Shown: piece after piece, positions 37,468 through 51,126 of the stretch
Layout of the letters: each line of letters starts with the position of its first letter
Numbering within the stretch: position 1 is the stretch's first letter
Source of the DNA: Adineta steineri
Taxonomy: Eukaryota > Rotifera > Eurotatoria > Adinetida > Adinetidae
Direction: 5' to 3'
Assembly (NCBI GenBank): GCA_905250115.1
Contig: CAJNOI010000040.1
Coordinates: forward strand, 124,868 to 188,867
DNA length: 64,000 nucleotides
Program-made: the position numbers and the translations under genes
The notes under the pieces: generated by a model
Databases searched by the model: none
The model's input: the letters and a program-made list of their open reading frames with translations, nothing else
Told to the model about the DNA's origin: nothing

Positions 37468-40400
37468 TTATTTTTGATTATATTCTTGCCAATATTGACT
37501 TTTAATAAAAATAAATATATAGAAGAAAATTAGAATAATTATAAGAATAAAATTTTGAAATACAGTTAAACGATTATTCAGACATAATTCAAAATTAGAA
37601 TTGAGTGTAGATTTATCGGTATGGTTTCTAAATATAAATAATAAATAAATAATTGCAAATGGAATTGATCTTAATATAAATTACCTTTTCTGTTTCGATG
37701 ATGGCATCATAATTAAGCGAACCATTTCGTCATAATCACTTTTGTTAAGACAAACTTCTATAAAAAAAATAGATCAATTCTTAGTATTAATCAAAGATTT
37801 TGATACGACTGAATCGGTAGTTATTAAATTTATATAGTATGAGTATGTTAATTCTCGATTCGAACTACTAAACTTACAATGTATGCTATGAGAAAATTGA
37901 TATTTACTTTGATTTTCAATATGATGAACATCAGTAAACGTTGTCAACGGAATTCGATGTCGAGAAATACTATTAGGTGAAGGACGTGATGAGTGAATAT
38001 CAACTTCAAATCGATCTCGATCGTTCAGTAAGAATATTTCGCTTTTAGATCGATCAGATGAATCAAATGTATGACCCAAAAATATTACGAATAACCATTA
38101 AAAAAAGATTCAATTCATATATATTTACTTGATAAATGTTTCTAGGAGATATAAATAATATATTTTGTTATTTATTCAATCAAAAAAAACACATATTCTT
38201 ACATATTTCACTCCACGTCCAATATGTAATACAGGTGTAATAGTATTACCTGGTTCACGAATAAATTCAACATGTTTACTATCTGAACTAGATAAATGAT
38301 AACATCCTGGATGAGAAGGACTCATCGATTCTGAATAACGTTCTTGAAGTAATGTTAAGGAATCACGTTTTGGTTTTGGACTTGTACATGAAACAATGGT
38401 ACCACCACCAATTGTAAGTGAACGACGTCTAAATAAAAATATATATTTAAATTCTGTCGTTTTACGATAGTTTATTCTACAGTCAATACCGCATTTGTTT
38501 CTCCATCAAACGTTTATCGCCCTTAACTTCATCAATAGCAATATACGATATAAGCTCCGGTGTTGATAAAATATCTGTACTCATAAGATGTGATTTAAGA
38601 ACAGATTTTCGTTTATGAGTTGTACTATCAATGTTTGTATTTGGAGTCAATTGTTCATTGCTACTATTATGATGTGGTATATTATTACGAAGAAGTTCAA
38701 GTGAGTCACGTGCAAGATGTAAACTACTTCGTTTTACTTGTTCATTATTTAATTTTGATTGTTCATCATTGTTATCAGTTATTGTTAAATTAGTTGATGC
38801 TGTTATTGTTCGAGTAATCACTGATGTATCATCATCAATTATTGGAATGTTTTTCAAATGAGAATCCTTTGAAAAAATAACAACTAATGTAATATAAATA
38901 CTTTTTCTCTCTATATATATCAATGTAAAACTTACAGATGATTTCGATTGTTGTGATACTTCATCGATTTTATCTAAGAATGGTTGTATTCGTTTTGTTT
39001 TATCAGGTTGTTGAGAAATAAAATTAAATGAATTATCGAAATTTTTATATGAGAAAATAGTATCTTGTTGAGAAAGATCATCAGTAACATCATTCAAACT
39101 ATTATCAGCTTCATTTTCATCATTTAATAATTGAATATATGTAGATGTTGACGAACCAGTTAATTTTTCTTCTAATGGGTTTACTAATTGTGTATTGGTT
39201 TTGTCTACATTCGATACTTTGTCATGCTGGAGTTCTGAGATCAGAGGTAGTTCATTTGAATCCGGATCTACAAAATGAGTATGAAGAATGATATAACAGT
39301 AGATTATAACATACTCGACGATGATTTTCTTATTGATAATGAATTCGCTGATGGATTATTGCTGATATGTATATTTTCTTTGGATAAATCGGATTCATGA
39401 AGTGACATGAGTTTTACTGGAGTTGAAATACTGTGTTTATCTGATGATTCTGGAATATAAACTGGTGCTCAAGTCTTTCGATTAATAAAAGTTGATATTA
39501 TACCCTCATTTAAAACAACTTCATGTTTATCATTAAATCCCTTTAGATCGATATTTCGTGATACTATGTCTTTGTCAGTATGTTGTTGTTCAATTGGAAA
39601 TGTTAATAGAGTTTTATTTTCCATTTCAAGTAGATTTGTTGGTATTTTTTCAGATAACAATGAAGTAACACTATGTAATTTTGTTGGCATTTTACTTAAA
39701 TTTGGTAGTGATGTTGTTCGTTGTAATGTACTAATATCAACTATAATTAGAACAAATATTTCATATGATGATTAATTTAATATATATATATATATAGCAA
39801 TATACTATTAGATTTTGAAATTCTTTCATGTAATTTAGTCAATTCAACGATAGATTGAGCACGTTGTTCATGTGTCATTTTATCTAAAATATACGAACCA
39901 TAAAATTTCAAATTTATCTAATTTATATATTTACTAAAAATATCAACAAGAAATAATGAAGTCTTATGTAGTAAAGTATGACTTGTTGATTGCGAATACG
40001 AATCTCTTCGTGATACATTTGGTTCATGATCAATTTTATCTTGTAAATTAGTTAATGATATATAAGACATATTATATTTAATATCATGATCGCTCATTAA
40101 TGATGATTTTTCAAATGGTATCATTTGACATCGATATGATGAATTGTATACAGATGGTTGACAGTTTATTCCATAACATTCAACACCATTTGATGAAATA
40201 ATTAGAGAATAAAGTTGACTTTCTTCTATTCGATAACGATAGTTTATATATCGATCATATTGACGTTTACGTATTTCAGGTGTAATTATTTGTATAGATT
40301 TATGTCGACTTGGTTTTGAACTACGTCGAGTAATAATTACAAAATTTTCAGATGTATGAGAATCGATTTCTATGAAGATTATAAGACAAAATAAATAAGA

Positions 40401-40819
40401 AATATTGTTTTTCTTACTATCATTTGAATTAGTTACTATTTTCATGGGATTATCAGTAGTAAAATTGCCAGATGATGAAAATGTACTCAGTAGCTGTAAA
40501 TTTTCTTTTTGGTTCGATGATGAAATTTTTTCATTTTGAGACGTATGATGATCGATTGCATTCTGATTTTTAGAGATACATTGTTTCGTAAAAGAAGACG
40601 TAGGCTCTTCTATTAGATAGAAATTATTATAATATTCAATAAATGAAAAATATGTATAAATCTTATATCATTAGGTCTTGTCTTTTGGATATTGAAAAAT
40701 TTCCTTAATGTATTTCTATCGGAAAAGAACGAAGAATCACCTTACTTACTACGCCATGAGAATCGTTCATCTGATAATACTCGGTTTCGCATCCACTTCG
40801 ATGAAGATCTATTGAACAT
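37468..40819 (-). pseudogene. long disordered tail-anchored protein with one in-frame TGA
   Basis: Twelve exons (40750-40819, 40418-40609, 39935-40369, 39806-39883, 39315-39740, 38936-39267, 38490-38866, 38203-38428, 38129-38141, 37908-38015, 37685-37757, 37468-37627) give 829 codons in one frame, except that codon 349 is TGA (39469-39471). Everything after the stop stays open and splices in phase for 480 codons. The protein is Ser/Asn/Asp-rich and mostly disordered. It has a basic RKRQYDRYINYRYR patch, a helical HEQRAQSIVELTKLHERI segment, and a C-terminal hydrophobic helix (about 799-818) followed by a dozen polar residues, as in tail-anchored ER or nuclear-envelope proteins. Exon 9 is a 13-base microexon and is the least certain. 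I do not recognise the family. The stop may be a recent lesion, an allele, an error, or an unseen splice or recoding event. Confidence 0.6.
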
Positions 40820-41314
40820 GTTTTTATTTAAATCAATTGAGTAAGGAAGCTGTCAAACATCTTTCTGTTTGTTCTGAATGATATATATACATATAAGATA
40901 AACATAACATATGATTTGTAAAATCGGAATAATATTTAGAAAAAAAAAGATTTCTAACAAGGCGCCAATTATTTTTTTAAATCTATCTCGTATACTAACG
41001 TAAAATAGGAAACAGAATTGTTATTCAGAAAAATCGATAATCTATTGTCAACAGATTTTGTAACGAGTGGAGTTTTTTTCTTCAATGAAGTTTGTATTTT
41101 GTAAGAGCATTCGACGAGTTGTTCTTGCCTATTTTTTATTGATCGAATCACAAATAATGATGGAAATTACAGTAATACATTTATAGATAAAAAAAAAGAA
41201 AAAAAAACGTACATAAAATAAGAAAAGTAAAGATTAAGCGAAATATATATATGAATACGATTTGCAAGTTGCTATTTAGCTGCACATTTTCACATACGTA
41301 TAAGACAACAGACT

Positions 41315-41346
<32 letters not shown>

Positions 41347-41470
41347 ATAGATTTTGCATTTTTACTGATAAATAGAGTTGTCATTTATAAACAAGCACAA
41401 AAAAGCAAGCTCTATTCGTAAAAATATATTTGTTAATCAAATCTTCTTATTATGATAGAAAAAAAAGAAG
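40820..41470. other. intergenic, no gene seen
   Basis: 650 bases between two minus-strand genes. It contains a short (CA)n/(TA)n tract near 41315-41345. Confidence 0.55.
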
Positions 41471-43194
<1,724 letters not shown>

Positions 43195-43926
43195 ATGGCA
43201 GCAACAATATATTGTACAACTAATAATGCCTTTCATCAACATTCATTAACGACAGCAAGATCACAATATTCACCTGTTCTTCGTCGAACAACTCTGTCAA
43301 CATCATTTTCTTCTACAACTTCATTGACACATATTGATCAACAATCAATAATAAAAACAATAGAAAGTGATGAAAACAATAATGAACATCATCATGATAT
43401 CGAAATTACTACATATGACGATATCGATAAAGTTCTATATATTACAAGTGATGATGATGATGATGATGTTGAAGATATTGATGTTAATGATAATGAGCAT
43501 CATATGACAGATGATATTGACGCCGAAGAATTTTTAGCACTTGTTGGTCTTCGATCTAAAGCAAAGAAACCAAAAATTTCTAATCTAACATTACGACCAT
43601 TAACTCAACGATTAGCATCTCCAGTATGTCTTCTTCCTATACCAAAATATAGTGAGCGTGTTCGACAAGCTTTATATATTCGTTTACCATTCTTGAAATT
43701 TTTAACAATTACACATGATATTGAATGTTTTTGCTCAACGGATGAAAATGCCAAAGCACAAAGTCTTCTACCACGTTCAATAGCACAAAAACGTGGTTTA
43801 TCATCACTATATAAAAGTCCGAAAAAACGAAAACTGCCAAAGACAGGTAAATATAAAATAAATAAATATTTTAATACAAAAAGAAAACTTAAATCATGCT
43901 ACCGTAGAATCAATATAGAAAAATAA
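43195..43926 (+). CDS. 243-aa orphan, acidic middle and basic tail
   Basis: Single exon from ATG to TAA. Residues of about 60-115 are very acidic, with an Asp run (DDDDDD) and several His. A short hydrophobic-charged stretch follows (DAEEFLALVGL). A central part with LRPLTQRLASPVCLLPIPKYSERVRQALYIRLPFLKF looks folded. The last 50 residues are strongly basic (KSPKKRKLPK) and resemble a nuclear localisation signal. I do not recognise the family. A nuclear protein with opposite-charge halves is the simplest reading. Confidence 0.65.
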   Translation: MAATIYCTTNNAFHQHSLTTARSQYSPVLRRTTLSTSFSSTTSLTHIDQQSIIKTIESDENNNEHHHDIEITTYDDIDKVLYITSDDDDDDVEDIDVNDNEHHMTDDIDAEEFLALVGLRSKAKKPKISNLTLRPLTQRLASPVCLLPIPKYSERVRQALYIRLPFLKFLTITHDIECFCSTDENAKAQSLLPRSIAQKRGLSSLYKSPKKRKLPKTGKYKINKYFNTKRKLKSCYRRINIEK

Positions 43927-44076
43927 CAATAGTCAGCTCATAAAGATACTCTAGTTATCAAAAATATACTATATTCGAACTTGTTCTATTAATCTTTACG
44001 TAATTAAGTACTGCATATTGAATAGAAATTATCTGTAATTTTATCATAGTTTACACAACAATTACAAATATGATAC

Positions 44077-44286
44077 CAGTGGCGCATCTAGGATTTTCGA
44101 AGGGAGGGCGATTCTTGAGTAGATAGGGGCGATACCTGAGTAGTGGAGGGGGCGATTTCGACTAAAAATTATTTCTGAGTTCAATCGAAGTAGTGTGAAC
44201 CTATTTTTCGTTCAATTTTGCTGTAAAAAATCAAAAAAAGTTTTTTGAAGTGAGGCGACCGCCTCTTCCCCCCAAATCCGCCGCTG
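44077..44286. mobile_element. 210-bp MITE-like element with CAG(T/C)GGCG ends
   Basis: The left end starts CAGTGGCGCATCTAGGATTTT. The right end reads, on the other strand, CAGCGGCGGATTTGGGGGG. Both ends are GC-rich with G-runs inside AT-rich DNA. There is no ORF. This terminus style is common in short non-autonomous DNA transposons of animals (hAT-like). No clear target-site duplication was found. Confidence 0.55.
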
Positions 44287-44423
44287 ATTTATTTTGATCT
44301 AACACTCAAATGAGAGATTTATATTTGCATATTCAATAAAATCGTAGTTTTTCAAATCATTATCGATATCATTGTTTTATCATATTTCAAACCAATGAAT
44401 TTGTAAACGAGATTCAAAAAACA

Positions 44424-45239
44424 ATGTTATATATCTCTCAAAACTGTATTTCTTTTTATACAGAATTCATCAGTTTGGCTACTAATACACTCCGGCATAA
44501 TACAAGTAAAATCTCAATATATAATCCAGTGCATTCGGCTCTGCAATGTCACGTCGTTCTTGATCGGTTAGGACAATCAACAATTGATCAAATAATGCAG
44601 AGTTCATCTGAAGATGATAATGCAAGTATTGCATCAGTCGTATGTATCTGTTCTATCTATGAGTGAAAATGTATATCTATATTATTTATCTTATCCTTTT
44701 TTTTTTCTTAGTCAATATCACATAAACTATTATATGAAACATCTGCCAAGACTCATTGTCAGTTGCCATCAACTACGAATGGAGCAACAGTACAAAGGAC
44801 GATGAGAACGGACAAGATTGCCGTCAAACGTAAATTGACAACAGCAGAAATAGATAAGCGAAAACGATTCAAATCAGCGAATCATGATCGTTCTATGCGT
44901 ACTGATGATAATATAGTAAATGATTTATCTTCATTGGCATATCAACGTATCTATTTAAAATGTTTTATTTGTTCAAAACGTGATTATGTCGATGCTAGAA
45001 TGACAAATAGTGATGTTTTACATTCTCATTGGCTTGAACATGGCGGAAATTTATCATTAAATATATATGATTCCGAAATTGATTCAAAGTTGACACGTGT
45101 TGTTGAATTTTTTGATTCATCTAAACAACAAATATTAGAAGGAAAAGTTAAAACAATTTTTATACTTAATTCTAAAGAAATCAAATGTTCTTCGACAAAC
45201 AATTTATCTTCAAATGATTCACTTATTGTTATTGATTAG
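44424..45239 (+). CDS. orphan with a degenerate C2H2-like motif
   Basis: Exons 44424-44639 and 44712-45239, phase 0, give 247 aa; a shorter start at 44595 would give 190 aa. Exon 1 ends in an acidic SSSEDDNAS segment. Exon 2 has a basic region (KIAVKRKLTTAEIDKRKRFK) that could be a nuclear signal. A motif follows with CFICSKRD and later HSHWLEHGG, i.e. Cys-x2-Cys with two His, like a stretched zinc finger. The tail is Ser/Asn-rich. No family is recognised. The upstream start is uncertain because exon 1 also contains a TTTTTATACAG acceptor-like sequence. Confidence 0.5.
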
Positions 45240-46469
45240 TATATTATATATATATATTGTTTAGTTAAATTTGAAAATTGAAAAACGTTCTTTCAGGGAT
45301 TAAATCGAAATAAACCTTTTTTTTTTCTTTAATATATTTTCTTTTGTTTGTTTTCTCTTTATTTATCTGAAAAAACGTATAACCCATTTTGTTACCTATC
45401 TATTTTTTGCTTGTGTATGTGTGTGTGAAGTTTTGTCTACAACGAACAAATAACAAATGTTCATGCGAAGTTCTTTTCTTTTTTCTTCTGTTTGATGGTG
45501 TTCTTTTTTTTCTCCTTTTCTTCCATCAAAATTTGAAAACTACAAGAAGTGACATTGGTGTAAATACATAATAACATGGAAGAAAATTTTTCCTTTCATC
45601 AATTATCAATTTGAAAATCATACACATTTATACATATAAATATATACATATATATATTTCTATTTGTACCAAATATTAATCAACAAAATTTATTTTGGAG
45701 AATTTAATATATGATCCTTCTTGCCTCATGAGCTTGATTCAACAGGCAATCTTCAATTTTTTGAAGCAAAATTTTTCTTTACAAAGGTAATATAAAAATT
45801 ATATTTTTCTTCTTTTAATGAAACTTTCTTTTTCTAATTTATAGGATACTTCACAATAACATCGTCCAGGACGAAGACCAATCACGATAATTGTTTAATT
45901 ACAATATGTATGGATAGATTAGAGTATTATTTTATCAATATCTTCCTGGATATTTAAAAAAAACGGGGATAGGGATCACACATGTTTATATTTATATCTC
46001 ATTTATGTATTCTTTTTTTTTCATATTATTCATTATTTTGTCGGATATCTTGCTTTCAAAGCACATTATTTGTTCTATTCAATGAAATAAACTTCGTAAA
46101 CTCACTGGCTTTCTTGTTTTATATGATTTATATTTTAAAAAAAATGTAAATGAGCACTAAACTTCCATGATGTCAGCTACCCCTATGATTGTACATTATC
46201 TGAATTTAAATAAAAATTCTTACCGTTTTTATGACTCTTACATATATTAAAGTTTTACGGATTCTTTTCTTCATTTAGTAAAATCTATAGTTACGATGTA
46301 ATCTTCTCTTCCGAATTTGTCATCAACAGTATAGTCATATTTCTTTTCTTCTATCCTTTTATTCTCAAGTGTTGCGTGTGTGTGTGTGTCGACACAGCAG
46401 TTAAGAGGAGGCTGATTCATTTTTCACCTTTTGTAAATACGAATAAGTGGCTAGTGCAAAGACAAAAAT
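45240..46469. other. intergenic, 1.2 kb
   Basis: T-rich 3' flank of the orphan gene and 5' flank of the BAR-SH3 gene, with a short (GT)n tract near 46375-46389. No other gene was seen. Confidence 0.55.
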
Positions 46470-47474
46470 ATGGCAAAATCTTTTTTTCGCAGTGTTACTG
46501 ATCAAATAACAGGTGGTGGTAGTAAAACGACTGATATACAAGTAGTGCAAGCTATTAATCGTTTCGATGAGGAACATTCAAAATTAGAAAGATTAAAACG
46601 TGAATTCGATAAATATACTCAAGCGAAATTAGTATTTGATAATGCAACAATTCGTTTTTTTGATTTTATATGTTCATTAACCGACTTTTCTAAATGGCCT
46701 CAACAACGAACATTAGTTCAATCATGTACCGATATACAACGTACGGATAGTGAATATTTACAACGTGTAAATAGACAAATTAATTTAAATATTAATTCAT
46801 CATTTGAGATATTTAAAAAAATGCAAATACGTATTACTGATCAAGATCATATACAACATGATTATGATAAAACACGTAAACAATATCAGTCAAGTATAAA
46901 ACGTGATGAAAAAATTAAAGTTGATCGTATTAAAAATGAATTAGATCAATTAAAATCTGCATTAGGTTTGATTAATAGTGAATTACGAGATGAATTACCA
47001 AAATTTCATCTCGATCTTCAACATCATCATATACAATTTATAAAAGAATTATTTGAATTAAATGGAAAATATCATAAAAATTTATATAAATCTCATACAC
47101 ATTTTATGAGAAATCTACAAGAAGATGTTTCAACAAGTTTAAATAATAGTGGAAATGTTTCGAAAATCGAAACAGAATCATCTATTACCGATTATGACAA
47201 GCAGAAAGTAACATATTGTACACCATTATCACGTCCAAAACGAACTGATTACAAAGTATTACATCAAGCACGTGTTGTTCATGATTACAAAGGTGAAAAT
47301 GAAGATGAAATCGATTTAATCAAAGATGAATATATATCTGTTATTTCGTTTGAAAATGAAGAAGATAATACACGTGATAGCGGCTGGGAATATGGTGAAA
47401 AACTTGATGGAACTATTGGACTTTTTCCAGTTAATTTTGCCGTACGATTATATGATAATGAAGAAAAACAATAA
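46470..47474 (+). CDS. amphiphysin/BIN-type N-BAR and SH3 protein
   Basis: Intronless, 334 aa. The N-terminus MAKSFFRSVTDQ is amphipathic, as in N-BAR proteins. Residues of about 20-235 form the charged helical BAR module, with DYDKTRKQYQS and the late NSELRDELPKFHLDL helix equivalent to the ELP motif of amphiphysins. A short linker leads to an SH3 domain (about 263-330), with ARVVHDYKGENEDEIDL, GWEYGE and GLFPVNF carrying the expected ALYDY-like, Trp and PxxF positions. Known role: senses and bends membranes, recruits dynamin-type partners, and works in endocytosis or T-tubules. The lack of introns stands out here and might mean a retrocopy. Confidence 0.85.
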   Translation: MAKSFFRSVTDQITGGGSKTTDIQVVQAINRFDEEHSKLERLKREFDKYTQAKLVFDNATIRFFDFICSLTDFSKWPQQRTLVQSCTDIQRTDSEYLQRVNRQINLNINSSFEIFKKMQIRITDQDHIQHDYDKTRKQYQSSIKRDEKIKVDRIKNELDQLKSALGLINSELRDELPKFHLDLQHHHIQFIKELFELNGKYHKNLYKSHTHFMRNLQEDVSTSLNNSGNVSKIETESSITDYDKQKVTYCTPLSRPKRTDYKVLHQARVVHDYKGENEDEIDLIKDEYISVISFENEEDNTRDSGWEYGEKLDGTIGLFPVNFAVRLYDNEEKQ

Positions 47475-48264
47475 GAATACAACAAAATGAAACCATTAGC
47501 GAAGTATATGAAATAGTACCTGTCCGTTTATATTAATATCAAAATAAACTAGATCCGAAACATTTTGTAAATACTATAGATAAAGAAAGTTTATGATGTA
47601 TTCACGAGTATTTACAGTAGATGTTTGATTTCAATACATGAATTAAAAATTTAATACATTAGATTAGTGTGTTTCTGTGTTGTTTTTACTAGTTGTAATT
47701 AGTTGTAGAATTTAATAAAGAAATCATATCGAAATGTATGCATTTTCCTCATTGAATACATACATAAACAATTCGATGAGTGGGGTTTATTTATTTTCAT
47801 CTTGAGGGTGTGGGTGTTTCACTTCGTATTTCTATTCTACTTTCACTCACACCCACGCTTGTGAAATGTTATCTATGACAATAGCTATTACTTATAAATT
47901 TATGGGAAATTCGATTGTAGGTGTCCTATTTATATCATACATATACAATTACTCAAATTTTATATTAACCGGGCGTGTCAAAATAGAAGTAATAACCATC
48001 ATTTACAGTATTTTATTTGTATTAGATAGACGTGAAATAGTTTAGCCATTTTTTATCTTAATTTACGCACCAGATTTTAAATAACTATAATTCAGTATGT
48101 ATTTCACCTTCTTCATATAATATTGTACTAAAATGAATAAAAACAAAATCTGTATGATATATTTTATTGTTATAACATTAAATATATTCATTCAGTTCTA
48201 ACTGTATGTAATTAACAAGTTCATCAAATTGATAAACTTTAAATATTCTTATTTTATTTTTCAG
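47475..48264. other. intergenic, 0.8 kb
   Basis: Polyadenylation-type signals soon after 47474. A GT/AC-rich pair (GGTGTGGGTG near 47806 and CACACCCAC near 47847) is weakly inverted. No gene was seen. It ends in TTTTTCAG directly before the next ATG. Confidence 0.55.
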
Positions 48265-50908
48265 ATGTCTGACATTTGGTCATTAGGCATTCAACGTCTT
48301 CTTTCTCGTGTTAATTCATTTTATCGATCAGGTTTCTTTTTTGTGAAATTTATTTTAAATAAAAATCCTGTTGATAGGTTCGAGTAAATCAAAATGTAAA
48401 TTATTTCTATGTAATGCTCAACAAATCGGATGGATTCGTGAAGATACTGCAAGTCAACTTCGTCAATATCCAAATGTATTTATTGAACAATCGGATCGGT
48501 ATATTGAAACAACGGAAAAATAAATAAATAAACTGAATTATTCTTGTTAGGTTTATATTATCAGATCATTTAAATACTTATGAAACTCGTTCGGAAGCTG
48601 TTGCTAAAGTTTTAAATGATATGCGTGCAAAAGATTCTTTAAAAACATTACGAGGTTGGCGAGATGAAGTAATTTATATAATGAATTTATTTAAAAAGAT
48701 TCAGAGTATATAGAGATCTTTCTATCATTTAGCTTTATCTTGTAAAATCAGCGTATAGTAATCCACCATTATTTGCTATTGAACGAGCTGCTGCAAGTAT
48801 GAAAAGAAATCTTCTATTATTTTATGAGTTAAAAGAATTTTATTTTAGGTGCATTTGGTATTCGAAAATATGGTGCACATTTAAATGGATATGTTATTGA
48901 TGATGATGGAACATGGCGAATGTGGATTGGAAAACGATCGAAAACAAAACAAACATTTCCTGGCATGTATGATAATTTAGTAAGTAGAAAAATGATATTC
49001 ATTCGAAATCATAAATTTATTATTTATTCTTCTTCTAAGGCTGCAGGTGGTCTTGGTCATGATTTGACACCAACTGAATGTATGATCAAAGAATGTGGAG
49101 AAGAAGCACAAATTCCTAAGGAATTAGTAGTTGGAAAATTGAAATCAGTTGGAGCTATCAGGTATGCATAACCAGAAAATACATGTCTAGATTCAAGATA
49201 AAACGATTCAGACACATGATATCCTTGTTGTCTAAAAAATATTGTCACACTCATTTCATACCATAGATTATGAAATCTTTAGATTTAATTTTTGTCTAAA
49301 TCTGTAACTGAAACCTTCAGACAGATACTGTCCGACATTGTAGTAAAGGATAAAATAATCAGCAAGGATCGTATAAGCGTGTGGAGATGTATGTTTTTCT
49401 AATGACAAAAGTAAATTTCCGCTTTTTTTGCGAAATTTTATTGCAAATATTTCTATTACATTCCCGAATTTTAGGTCCTTTGCTCGATCTCTGACTGTCA
49501 GAAGGTTTAAGTCATGTTGACATTTATAATAAATAACAATTCAACAAGTAATATTCATGAATACAAAACAATTCTTGATCATTTTTTCCACTAGTCGTTC
49601 ACTAGACATCTAGTAACTATATCTAGATTGAACAGTCAAGGTGAAGGACATTTTGTCCTTAAATTAGTACGAAATATCATTCCATCTGTCACATAGTAGA
49701 TTAGAAACTTTGTCCAACAGTTCTATCAAAACTCAAAACAATCGCATTCTTTATTGAAACTAAAAACAAACAGTGTATTCACTATCTATTATTGCTTATG
49801 TTCTTTCATAGTCAATTGTAAAAGTTTCAACAATCAATGTGAATGGTATTGTTTAAGAACTTGTAAAAATTGATCACTAGTCTCTTATTTCTATTCTTTC
49901 ATCATCAATTGAATTAATTTCTTTTAGCCTTCATTATATCGATTTTTCCTTTATCGTCTATGTCTCACCTTCTATCGTTAAATATATTGATTGAATTCTA
50001 GTTTTAAATTATCTATTGACTATTGTCTAGTGAGTTATCATTTGCAGGTCACTTTTTGTTGCTTTATTGTAATTATACAATGACGATTGTGCCTTTTGTT
50101 TCCAATTATAATAATTTCATCACAAAAGGAAATGTATAGAAAGAAAAAAACTATTATTGAATAACTTCACGGTAAAACAAAGAAATTAATTACCTATAGT
50201 CGCTAAATGAAAGACTGCGTACATGTGTAGTACAAACATTGAGACTTAAGGTCAACACATCGATAGATAACTTGACATTCAAATAATTTGTCAAATGATA
50301 AATAATCAACATGATCTAACGAAGAAAAACAAAATTCAACAGATTGTTTTACCTTCAATAAGAATATCAAACAATACTTTTATTGTATTGTACTTTTATA
50401 AACAAATAGTTGGATTTTGATTATATGAATTGATTTCTTTTTTTTCTTCTTCTTGTATAGCAATACTTATGAAGATGAAGATGGTATACATGTTGAAGTA
50501 AATATATTTACATAAAAAAATCAATGTATATCATAATGTTATTAACTTAGGGTGAATTTATTTATGATCTTCAGTTACCAACGACATTTCAACCAAATAA
50601 CAGTGATGCAGAAATGGAAAATTTTTATTTATGGACAATACCTGAAGTAAATATGTGGTTTGATATTTCTCTTTATTGTTTTATATATCAAATAGGTAAA
50701 AGAAGCTATTATAAAAGATGATTTCAAACCAAATTGTGGTATAGTTGTACTTGATTTCCTTATTCGTCATGGCTTTGTCACACCTGAACAAGGTTAGATT
50801 TCATCAATTAAATCAAAATTATTTTAATTTTCTTTGTTCCTCTGTTTTACAATTATAGAATCCAATTATTTTGACATTCTATCACAAATACATATGCCCG
50901 GACATTAA
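48265..50908 (+). CDS. DUF4743/Nudix hydrolase, thiamine-pyrophosphokinase-related
   Basis: Ten exons (48265-48331, 48378-48498, 48551-48668, 48733-48796, 48849-48979, 49040-49161, 50461-50497, 50551-50646, 50696-50792, 50859-50908) give 300 aa. The N-terminal half is the DUF4743 type, with [19 protein letters not shown] and [15 protein letters not shown]. The Nudix part shows [21 protein letters not shown] and a Nudix box (GG-x8-E, then KECGEEA, residues 170-190) with the metal-binding Glu pair. The same architecture is found in yeast and plant homologues that remove damaged thiamine diphosphate forms. Intron 6 is about 1.3 kb, far longer than the rest. TTTTTCAG abuts the ATG. Confidence 0.88.
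49162..50460 (+). other. long intron of the Nudix gene
   Basis: 1299 bases, against about 50 for the neighbouring introns. AT-rich, with small hairpins such as AAGGACATTTTGTCCTT near 49646. No ORF of note was seen. It could hold an old element or regulatory DNA. Confidence 0.5.
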
Positions 50909-51126
50909 TCCTTATCATATATCGAATATTGAAGGACAAATGAAGGACAGACAATATAAAAGAACCTTGATTGGATATATTTGTATGCACACAAAACAAT
51001 AATAAAAAATAAATATCTTTATCTTTTGCTTTTAGTAGTTTTCTCTACACCATTATTATATATTAATAAAAACTAACATACAGTCTTTTTAAAAAGAAAG
51101 TCGATTTTTTAATAAGAACAACGTTC

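Noticed and set aside
39480..39528. A mini-intron that would remove the in-frame TGA.
   Set aside because: Candidate ends give 36 to 49 bases with a weak GAG acceptor; not convincing without RNA evidence, though kept as an alternative in the finding.
40246..40262. YINYRYRI in the tail-anchored protein as a seventh copy of the YRYR motif.
   Set aside because: It lacks the preceding Gly-Trp and occurs once in an unrelated protein; chance similarity is likely.
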